Shown: positions 36,101-48,100 of the stretch, one piece after another
Layout of the letters: the number at the start of each line of letters is the position of its first letter
Numbering within the stretch: the stretch's first letter is position 1
Source of the DNA: Strigamia acuminata
Lineage: Eukaryota > Arthropoda > Chilopoda > Geophilomorpha > Linotaeniidae
DNA length: 64,000 nt
Assembly: GCA_949358305.1 (NCBI GenBank)
Contig: OX442323.1
Location: forward strand, 6,820,001 to 6,884,000
Reading direction: 5' to 3'
Position numbers and translations under genes: made by a program
Notes under the pieces: model-generated
The model's input: the letters and a program-made list of their open reading frames with translations, nothing else
Databases searched by the model: none
Told to the model about the DNA's origin: nothing

Positions 36101-39100
36101 CGGTGCGAAAACGGGTCACCACACATTGACTCTGGTATTAAAACGATGAATAATAAATGGACACGACGTTGCAACGACCACGCGGCCACGAGGGATTTGT
36201 TCAATCAAGGAGGTGAGAAGGAGATGTAACTCAATAACCACTTCCGCCACAATGCTCACCTTCTGTGAGATGACGTCACTAAATCTCAAGTCGCCATTTT
36301 GCATACAACCTAGTAAACACTACTGTTACGGTGATAACAATTTTTATTGGTTATGTCGAATTTTATCGGTTTTATGTCGATTTTTCTTAGTTTTATGTCG
36401 ATTGTTATTGGTTTTGTATCGATTTTTATTGGTTTTACCGATTTTTATTGGTTTTACCGATTTTTATTGGTTTTACCGATTTTTATTGGTGTTCTCAATT
36501 TTTATTGTTTTTTTTTTGTCGATTTTTATTTCTTTTAGTTGCTTTCAGTTGATTTTTTCTTGATTTTAGTTGATTACTTATCGATTTTATTGATTTTTAG
36601 TTGATTACTAATCGATTTTATTGATTTTTAGTTGATTTTTTATCAATTTTATTGATTTTTGATTGAATTTTTCTTGATTTTAATGATTTTAGTAATTAGA
36701 TAATCAAGTAGAAATCAATAAAATCAATAGATAATCAAGTAGAAATCAATAAAATCGATAAGTAATCAACTAAAATCAATAAACAATCGACTCAACGCAA
36801 CTAAAAGAAATAAAAATCAACAAAAAAAACAATATAAATTGATAAAACCCATAAAAATCGATACGAAAACCAATAAAAAGTGACATTAAACTTATAAATA
36901 TCGATAAAATCAATAAGCAATCGACTCAACGCAACTAAAAGAAATAAAAATCAACAAAAAAAAACAATATGAATTGATAAAACCCATAAAAATCGATACA
37001 AAACCAATAAAAAGCAGGGCTGGACTGGGAACAAATTTATTGCCGGGAAATCTGGGTGTCCGGGCCACAATTAATGAAGTCGGAACAGGTCACAGCAGGC
37101 TGCGACAGACCACAGCGGCCACGGGCCAGTCCAGCACTGATAAAAAGTGAAATTAAACTAATAAAAATCGATAAAATCAATAAACAATCGACTCAACGCA
37201 ACTAAAAGAAATAAAAATCAACAAAAAAAAAACAATATAAATTGATAAAACCCATAAAAATCGATACAAAACCAATAAAAAGTGACATTAAACTAATAAA
37301 AATCGATACAAAACCAATAAAAAGTGACATTAAACTAATAAAAATCGATAAAACCAATAAAAATTGATCCAAAACCAATAAAAATCGACTTAAAATCAAT
37401 GAAAATCAGTTATTTAGTTACTAGGTTGTGTGCAAAATGGCAGTCAAGTATCCCATCATGCAATGCACTCGTTGCGCATGCGCATACCAACTAGTCTGCG
37501 CATGGAACCCGAGTTTTGTGTGGAGTTACATCTCCTTCTCACCTCCTTGGTTCAATTAACCCGTAGCGCGCTGCCCCCGGCTGCACTACACCTTGAATAA
37601 ATCTACAACCGAAGCGAGCGAGATTTTTAGACACGTTTCGACCGGTTCTTCGCCAATAACATAATTATAATCGTACAAGGTCGTGGGAAGTTGGATGCGC
37701 GCCAAACCGTCTGTTTTCAACATCCGAAATGTACAAATGCGGTGCAGTGAAGTTCACTTCCCCGTATACGTTCTCCCAGCTGTTTCTGATGGGCTGGGAT
37801 CACAGAAGGATTACGGGGAGAAACGACACACTCGAATCAAATTTATTTATGCAAAAACACTTCATCAAACATTCCCAAATCCTGGAAAATAAGTAAAATG
37901 GCCGGTTAAGCCCGTGCGCTGTCTATTTAATGAATATTTGATGTCGAGTTATGGCTTTTCAAATGAGTGAATGGCGCATTTCGATCCCCTCTCCGTAAAC
38001 ACCCATTAAAAGAAGATGGGAGGGGATATTTACATTTTCCAAGCCGCCATCTTGGAAATAAAAATATATATAAATATATATATTTTTTTTATCATTCCAA
38101 GTCGAGACGTTTTAGCTGCAATTCGATTGCAGCCCAAAGCCCCGGACCTAATGGCTGTCGAATGGACCATTTTCGTCGTTACGAGATTTTACGAGAGTTT
38201 TACTCCGTTTCACCTCTCAGCCTTCTTTTTGTATCATTGTGGCAAAAGTAAGCAACAAAAAAAATCGTACAATTTCGCATGTACGTGTATATTTTCTCAA
38301 CTTTATTTCGTGTAAACATGGGAATGAACGTAAACACGTGTCAAGTTTGTTTGAATGTCAATACTAAGCAATCTGCACACAATTGTACAAGAATCAGAAC
38401 AACAGTTTACAACCACAAATGTTGATCGGGGGCCATTCAAAACACAATGGTGCTTAAACTAGCTCGAAAATAAACACAAAAGTACTTTAAATTGCTCCGA
38501 CTTAATCAACAAATGCACAAAATAAACCAAAACTGATAACAAACTCTTAATACTAACAAAATTACACCCAAACCTACATAAAATCAAGAAAAAATGCACA
38601 AAAAGCACCCTAAAACTGCCTCAACCACCTTAAAATCACCCTAAAACTGCTTAAAACACGTAAAATCACCTTAAAACTGCTTAAAACACGTAAAATCACC
38701 CTAAAACTGCTTAAAACACGTAAAATCACCCACAAACAGTTCAAAACACATTGAAATCACCCTAAAACTGCTTAAAACACATTGAAATCACCCTAAAACT
38801 GCTTAAAACACGTAAAATCACCCTAAAACTGCTTAAAACACGTAAAATCACCCAAAAACTGCTTAAAACACGTAAAATCACCCAAAAACTGCTTAAAACA
38901 CGTAAAATCACCCAAAAAATGCTTAAAGCTCACTAAAAGCACCCTAAAACTGCCTAAAACACATTGAAAGCACCCTTAAGTACCTAAAATCACCCGAAAC
39001 CAGCATAAAATCATCGTGAAAGTGCCTAAAACACGTAAAACCACCCTAAAACTACTTAAAATGATGGTGAAACTTCAGCCTGTCACCGATTGTTTGCTTA

Positions 39101-42100
39101 TCAAACGAAATTTTAAAATTTCCAACCCACGCAGGCACCAACAAAAGAATCCCCTCCAGAAATGCTTTCCCGCATTACTCGTGCGCTATGAGGAAAAAGC
39201 CAGTGTTCCAGATCACAAGGGGGGACCACTGGGGACCTGTCAGGAAATGAATTTCTCCATCGTACCTGGCAATAAAAGAGCCAAGTTAGCAATTGGCTTC
39301 AATCTATACACCAACATTTAACCAAAGCCAAAACAGGGGTAAAGTTGAATCTAGGAGGAGGGGATTTATACAACCAATAGAGGGGTGGGCGAAGGGGAGT
39401 ACGACTATCAAAAGAGGCCACTTTCATCTCTTTGCTGGCCTCCTTCATCAGATGGTCGTTGAGGGGACAATCTCGACTCAATCACCAAATGAAAAGTCCA
39501 CCAAGAATCGATCGTGGTCGACAACATAACCGGCCCGGTTTCAAATCAAAATGACTGCAAGGTGGGGGAATCTTAATTAACCCCATTCATTAATCCACCC
39601 GTGCCAAAACAAGCCAGGGATCACACAATCATTACTTTTATTTCCTCACGACCCCCTATACATTAAAACAAATACTTTTTTTAATTTTTCCTTTAAAATT
39701 TGACCATTTTTAAAAAGATTTGACGCTTTAATGACGTTGTTTTAGTCTTTTTGACGTTTTTTAGTCTTTTTTACGTTTTTTCTTTATACTTTTTGGTCTT
39801 TTTGACGGTTTATTGACGTTTTTTGGTCTTTTTGACGGTTTATTGACGTTTTTTGGTCTTTTTGACGGTTTATTGACGTTTTTTGGTCTTTTTGACGGTT
39901 TATTGACGTTTTTTGGTCTTTTTGACGGTTTATTGACGTTTTGGCATGCTAAAAGGCTTAAAAATAGATTTAACGGTGAATTAGGACATGAAAACGAGCA
40001 TTAACACTCGCTGCACTTGACCTTTGATTTTTCTTCTAGTTAAAATGGCTTTATTACACGCTGTTATGGAGTGTAACCAATTTTAAAAATAATGGAAAAA
40101 AAAATATATATAAAGGTATTAGAAGGCCATCAAGTTGCAACAAATGGGTGCGCCATAGAAACACTCCAATCAATGTTCAGTGCAGTGCCAGAAAAAACAA
40201 CTCGTTTTGCCGTCCCCAAAACGACTTTGGATGACATTAAATTCACTCGTTCCATTTCAGTAGTGAATAATAAATCAAGGGGGAAAATAAAACGAAAAAA
40301 AAAATTCTTTTTATATATATTTATATATATGAAAACAATATCTTCGTGAAAAAACCCAAATCAGCTCAAAATTCGCACCCAATCAGAAAAAAGTGGCGCC
40401 AACTCCATCAAAATTCACCCACAAATCCCTTAATTTGATTAGTCGATCCATCACTTAAACTAATTGCATCAACAAAATGCCCGTATAAACTTGCCAGCAT
40501 TATTATTAAACTTTCCATCTCCAGCTGTCACAGAATGGGAAGAAAAACGCCGCAGTATTAATTATTCATCGACATTTTTTTCTTTTATATTATTCACGCG
40601 CGCGCCATTTCACGATGCGCAAAACGGAGTAAACAAGCACAAAGCGATCGGCGGTTTTTCATCGCGAAAAAGAATAAAATCGAGCCAGTATCGGGGAAAA
40701 GGAAACGCCTAGTTATACTTTCTTCCCCTACCCAGTCACTCACTGGTCGAGTGTCTAAATCCCTCCCCTGCAACTCTCATTTCCTGGCCCCACATGCGCG
40801 ATAAGCCAGTGGCACTTGAAAAAAACTCAGTCGGCCATTTCCAGGGTCGACTCCACTTTTACCTCGACAAACCCAAACTCAATCATGTCAACATCCTCAT
40901 TGCTACATCAATAAAAATTCACTTTAATTTGTTTTTTTCTCTCTCAAAAATGATAAAGAAAATCCATTTTGGGCTTCGTTAAACAGAATTTTATTTGATG
41001 GAAATTGGAAATGAAATATCGGCTTGTTTTTGGTTGTTATTGTTGATGATAAAAAAATAATACGAGGATTTTTCCCTAATCAATTAATTACGTCATTTGG
41101 ATGCAATCCAAACACGAAACCCTCGCATAAAATATAAATAATAAAATAAAGATGACGTCATCGTTGCATCACTAGTAAAACATTAAAAAAACCGATGGAA
41201 AATAAATGGAAATCATCAAAAAACATTAAAAACCGATGAAAAATAGGTGGAAATCGTCTAAAAACATTTAAAACCGAACTAAAAAGGTGAAAATCGTCAA
41301 AAAACATTAAAAACCGAAGAAAAACAGGTGGAAATCGTCAAAAAACATTAAAAACCGATGAAAAATAGGTGGAAATCGTCAAAAAACATTAAAAACCGAT
41401 GAAAAATAGGTAGAACTCATCAAAAAACATTAAAAACTGATGAAAAATAAGTGAAAATCATCAAAAAACATTAAAAACCGATGAAAAATAGGTGGAACCC
41501 ATCAAAAAACATTAAAAACAGATAAAAAATAGATGGAAATCATCAAAAAACATTAAAAACTGATGAAAAATAAGTGAAAATCATCAAAAAACATTAAAAA
41601 CCGATGAAAAATAGGTAGAACTCATCAAAAAACATTAAAAACTGATGAAAAATAAGTGAAAATCATCAAAAAACATTAAAAACCGATGAAAAATAGGTGG
41701 AAATCGTCAAAAAACATTCAAAACCGATGAAAAATAGGTGGAAATCGTCAAAAACATTAAAAACCGATGAAAAATAGGTGAAAATCATCAAAAAAAACAT
41801 TAAAAACCGATGAAAGATAGGTGGAAATCATCAAAAAACATTAAAAACCGATGAAAAATAGGTGAAAATCATCAAAAAACATTAAAACCTGATGAAAAAT
41901 AGGTGAAAATCATCAAAAAACATTAAAAACCGATGAAAAATAGGTGGAAATCGTCAAAAAACATTCAAAACCGATGAAAAATAGGTATAAATCGTCAAAA
42001 AACATTAAAAAACGATGAAAAATAGGTGGAAATCGTCAAAAAACATTAAAAATCTATTAAAAAACTGATAAAAATCGATAAAAAATCGCTTTCTGCTGTT

Positions 42101-45100
42101 CGGATAACCAATCGTTCGTATAACCAGTGTGCCGATAATCCAGACTCTACTGTAAATGTTTTTCAGTTGCTTTAAAAATAGCAAACAAAACCAACCGGTC
42201 AAAAAAAAAAATATTTTTTTTGAATATTCTATTCTCAATTCCCCACTCCATTAACAGTTACTCCATGTATTTCTTCGTGCGGCCACAAATTTCAATCATA
42301 AAACTGGCATGCATTCCCATTAGGCCTAACTCAGCGCCAAAGACAGTCCATTTCACACTGCTCTGCATTTCTGTCAACATTTTGCTCAAACAACCCTGAT
42401 TCATGACGTTAGACCACACCCCGTGCAATCCTTTCATCACCCGTCTTTATGCTGCGAAAGGGGAACCAAATAAATTTCTCAGGGGGAAGATAAAACAGTG
42501 GCAACCTTATCTATAAAGCACTCCTCATTTGACAAGCAAATAAGGATATACAGAGTACAACAAACGAAGACAAAGCACCGAATAACCAACGGCTTATGGG
42601 CTAAATGCGACGGATCATGCGACCATTAGCCGAGAACTTGTTTGTGTCTCTTCACCACCGGCTTTACTTAATTCCCTCGTGCTGCAGCAAAACCCCTTCA
42701 TGGACAACAGCGTCGCATGACCCAGTGGAATTGACCAACTGCGTCCTATATGATCATACACACTCAAACTATTCTTGGCAAATGCATTTGCAGTAGTTGA
42801 CGCCTCAATGAAGCAGTCCCGCAGATCGCAAAAAGCTCGAAATGGAACATGAACATATGCTATTACAGGTTGGACCTCGCTATAACGAATTCCTCCTGTA
42901 ATAGTTATAATATGTCCAAGATTTTCACCTCTAGCGTCACAATGTCTTGCGGTTTTCTTCTACTTAACATGGTGATGACCCCTAGAGGGTCTCGGCGTAG
43001 ATCCAGAGACACGGCACCAGAATCTTACTGTCATCCTGGGTTCAGTTGATCGCAGTTGAATGCCGCAAAGGGACTTCTATACTCAGGCTCACCGTTAAAG
43101 ACACACCAGTTCCTATTGACCGAGCCTATTCACTGGTGTAGGGCTACATAAAAGTAGGCCAAAATACAAACGCTCGAGTTATTTTATAGTTAACATTAAT
43201 TTAAATACCAACAGAAAAGTCCTAAAGAGATTACTAAAGTAACGACAGCAACGAAATCTTTTACCAGAATGGCGTTCTGGAGAGTTCCAACTTACTTTCA
43301 CTGCGGGTTCTTTGTATCGTATAACATATAAACAACTCTACCTGTGGTTGTAGTCCTAAAACCTTTTGGGCTGTGGAGCCCTTTGCAGATCTAAGATCTA
43401 AGCGAAGCCCCAGTGGCCCACCGATAGTACGGTCGCAGAAAAATTACCCTACCGGAAAATGGTTCTACACATTCCCTATCTATTCTCCAGCCCCAATTTC
43501 AATACCCCTTCACGAATTCCAAACCCGATACAATCGCCACCTAACTTGATGAACGACACGTCTGTGCGAAGAGACAATTTTTCCCCCATTTCACCGCGCA
43601 CCATGCATTGTGTAGCTCAACCGAGGCGAATAATTGAGCTGGTTCGGTGGTCCTGTCACTGTCAATTGTCCTTGCACACGACCAATAACCATGTCAGGTG
43701 AAGTAAAACCCTTCAAAACAGGACCACCTTTCATACTAATCTCCAGCCAAGCTGCAAAAGAAGGCCAAAGAAGGGAGAGAGAGCGAAATGGCTGAAGCCC
43801 GTAATGATTAATTCAGAATCGTCTCTCTCTCAAGGAATTCTACTCGTGCAATCAATCAAATCCGAACGAGAGCCCTCAGTATACCATCCCTAAGCTGACT
43901 CACACTATCGGGGTCGGCGTCCCCCGTATCCCACTTGCCTAAAGCCCCCTCCTAAGGGACCCAGATTGTAATGGAATGCGCTGCAAAGCGTAATTGCGAG
44001 CCGATGAGTGCCTGCCCCCACATCCCTCTCTTTTTATCCACCCCATTCGCTCGCCCATGCAAAACCCAAGGTGCAAGCGGGAGAAGATGGGTAGGCTGTG
44101 CGCTGGATTTATGGGAATGCATCGCACCATTACGAAGCGTGCCAGGTTGGGATGTACGCATTCGAAGCGCACTGTAAATCAAAGGCACATCTAGTGTCTC
44201 GAGGGCTAGGCAACTGCAAAGCCCTATTTCAGGGTGAAACAGGTGGCGTCAAATAAGAAATTGCTTAAAAAATGTTTGCCGTCACAGGTTTCGCTGTTCC
44301 TTTGAACTTCTTGCATGCAAAATCCAATGACGTCACGTACAAACACGAAACGAGTTTTGCATACGTTTTAGAGTTTTTGAATGCACCTAGTGTTGTATCT
44401 CGTTCACTTAAATGTGAATGCGTTAAAGTTTACGTTCACTGCAATTTTTTTCGAGGTGAAGTTCACGAACTTGAACCAATAGTTCACGTTCACTTTTCAA
44501 ATTTTTTTTTAAACATTGACACATTTTTTGTTCAAAAATTTCCAATTAAAAAGGAATAAAACACCATCTTGATACCAGTATCTTGATACCATATTATAAC
44601 AATAACAAGAACTAGAATGTAAAAATAGAAAAGCAGAGGACAAGTATACCTCTAAGTGATTTCTTGACATAATTAGCCCTCAACCATTGCACAAGAATTG
44701 CATTAAACTGGTAATTAAATATTGCTTACACATCATAAAAAATCACCCAAAATCTAATTAAAATCCAGGGACAAGGACAACAGACAACAATAAAGCCTTC
44801 AGAAACAGAAACCAATAGAAACCCAAACCCCTGACATAAATTTTAAATTACTTTTTCTATTTATAAGGTCAAGAGCAATTGCTTTTAATAAATTTATTTT
44901 TGCTGCACCCTTTTGACCTATACAGATCATGAAATAGGTGTGATACAATTTTTCTCTCCGGTCTTTCCAACAGTTCAACTTTAACCATGATTTGCTCAAA
45001 TTGTCTCCAGACTCTCCAGCACAAAGCTGATATTAAACAAAACTTAAATTAAAATATAAATTTTAAATGGCAATCTTTGAAAGAAATTCTAAAGAAAAAA

Positions 45101-48100
45101 AAATCAATACCTCATCATTTCAGATGGTGAAGTCCACAATAAATTTCTGCTACACTTCAAACATATATTGCACTCAGGCTATCCATGCAGTAAAGATGAC
45201 AGTCTGACATTCATGTCTTTCTGCACTGTACAAACAAGGACTATCCATTGGTTTGTTGACTTTTCCTGAACTAAAGACATATGGTTTCAATAATAGATAT
45301 CAAAGATGATTAAACTCAAGCCCTGTCTGTTGTACTTTCACAATTAAAACCAACTTTATTCAAACAGCTGATTAAATCAATATCCCATTGTCTATCTTGC
45401 TTTCTGTTTCCACCCCAAACCAGTAAAAAAAAAATTACTTTCCCTTCACTTTAAACTCCCAGCTGTGCCAGTGCAAACAGACAATCAATCATTTTCTTTT
45501 TACTAGAACCTAAAATAAAAAAAGTTGAAGAAAAGAAAAGCCTGGAAAAAAAGTCAAAACATCTCAGTTCTTTCTTTCCTCTTCAATACTCTTTCTTAAG
45601 CTAACAATTTACCCTCATCTGAACACAAAGAAGTAAAAATAAAAAAACAAAATAAATTTTCCAGAATAGTCCCTCTAGATTGGATTTCCCATACGATCAA
45701 ATCTCATCACACCCAAGGAAATATCATTTCATTCAAGCCAACTTATTTCTGCATCATTTCCCCAGTGTATGCAGTATAAACATGAACCGGGGAAAAAACC
45801 AAATCTGGTAGCACGCATGCCATAAGCCAATATTCAGCCAATATTGCAGCACCCACTGAGAGGGTCAAAAAGTCACTTCCGGCATGTATCGCGACAATAT
45901 TTTCCCTTCCCCCCACGTACATATTTCAATATCACTGCAATGCCAGAACTTTAGACATTCTAACCTAACCTAGCCTAATCCATCCTAACCTCTCCTTTAC
46001 GAGGCAACCCAAGTAACACAATGAACGATTTAACATCGCATCTAGATAGACGCATAGTAAGTTAGAAGTTTATCAGCATGTCAATAAGGTCGCAGTTGCA
46101 GCCGAAACGCCAAATTCAAACACTAGCTGCATTCAAAAAGTCGTGTTATAAGTGTTATAGATGTTTTTGTTCTGCGATGTTAAAAGATTCAAAAACAAAC
46201 GCACAAACAACCAAAAGCGCACATAATACGGCTTTGTGAATGCGGCTACAGTATACTCTTTCCGCACTCAAGAGGAGCCCTGGAATCTTGGCTCCCATTG
46301 GCCAAGCCATATCACTTGTGTAGTGATACATAAAAAAAGACCCAAAACACCAGAAATGCATTATAGGGAACTACTTTTCCTTGTAGTAGAACTACAACTA
46401 CCGTACTGCCTTGAACAATGGCCGGGCGCAATTAAGCGCCGGCTCTTGATTAAGCGCCTAGCAACCGCCACTCGAAAAACCAATAAGCACCGGCCTCAAA
46501 TAAACGCCGGGCGCGTTTAAACGCCGGATTAACCGGAAAATACTTTAAAAACGGTTATTAAAAACGGTTTTTAGTAGCCTTTTGGAAGAAACTTCGACGG
46601 ACGAAACCTCAACAAACGAAACGTTCGGAGTCAGCAACTTTTTTTTTGGATAGAGGCCTGGCTTAAATAATCGCTTGGTTTTGAATAAGCGCCTGGCGGC
46701 AAGTGGAAAAAAAATTAAACACCCGGGCCATTGTTCAAGGCAGTACGGTGTTACTATATACAGTTCTGAGTAAACAGACTAGGCAGACGGGAGCCAAGAT
46801 TCCAGGGCTCCTCTTGAGTGCGGAAAGAGTATACGTACAATCGTGTTCAAAAAAACTGGACCCTTACTGTATGCTGGCAATTGAAATTGTGAGTAAATTC
46901 GTATTTTGTCACTAGGTGAAACACCAGACATCAACAGGTGATAATACGGACAAGAAATCGTGTAAAAATAGAATTAAATTTATTTTCTAGACCGTGTAAA
47001 AAAAAAGACTGTGTAAAAACAGAATTGGGTGTAATTCTTGTAATCATTGTACAACAAATTCTTCTTTAAATGCCTTTGGAAGACGATATTGATGAAAATC
47101 TAGTCATGACTTATAAAAAGCACGCTCCAAAAGTCAATTTCACATCAGTAGTCTTCCTTTTCGGCTAGCTGGAAATGGCTTATGCATTATGCATCGGCCG
47201 GCAACCATTTCGGAGAATATCTAAAAGTTACTCGTGCCAAACAAAGCACGTTCATTCATAAGTCACTTTCATGAACGCAAGAAAAGGATAAGTGATTCCT
47301 CCCTTTACGAATTGAACGGTTTCGATTCTGCATGTTTATTCCCCTACAAACTTTGCACACGCTTCTCCAATTTTTGATTTCCCTATTTAAACTCAAACAA
47401 AAATAAAAATATACAAATAAAAACAAACATTTCACTTTCAAAATAAAACAAAACAATTTAATAATCCCTTCGAAAGCCACCAATTGTGTATTCAGTCCCC
47501 CAACATTCGAATTTCAAAATCAAAGCCGCGTCTTTTGCATAATACAAAACAATCCTTTGTTGCCTTCCTCCAAAAATAAAAATATTCAAACCCCATTCTC
47601 CCAAACATTCAACACAAAAGACTTTCAGCGAAATGGGAAAGTTACCATAATGTTATTCCATTAAACAAAAAAAAAATTATACAACACATTAAACAAACAA
47701 CAAAGAAAAACAATCCCAATGGCTAAACATGGCGCCCAACAAAAATAAAAAATAAAAAAATAAAAAAATAAAAAATAAAAGTCATCCTGTTTTCGTCCCC
47801 CTTCTAATTGCCCACTGTCTTGTCCATGATCCTCACTTTTATCCCCTACAACACTCACAGTGCGCGTTACCTCGGCGACCGCGTCCCTGACATTGATCTC
47901 AGATTTGCAGACTGGGGAAGGTGAGCATTCATTCTACCTCTTTTCTGCTTTCCACAGTAGTGGGGGTGAATGCAAACAAGATTTATTGATTTCTTCCGTT
48001 TTAAACCAACATTCTCCCATCCCTATGATTAAAACCCCTCGTCTCCCTCTCTCTGCTCTATCCTTAAAAAAAAATCACTAAATCCCAAGAAAGAAAAAAA

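Noticed and set aside
38585-42070. Regular repeats that might suggest CRISPR arrays
   Set aside because: Units are head-to-tail without unique spacers, in a eukaryotic intron.
43939-44194. Overlapping open frames on both strands in a GC-richer patch
   Set aside because: Mutually exclusive frames, no homology and no splice support.
45959-45995. CCTAA-type words resembling an arthropod TTAGG telomere
   Set aside because: Only a few degenerate units in about 40 bp; not enough to claim an interstitial telomere.
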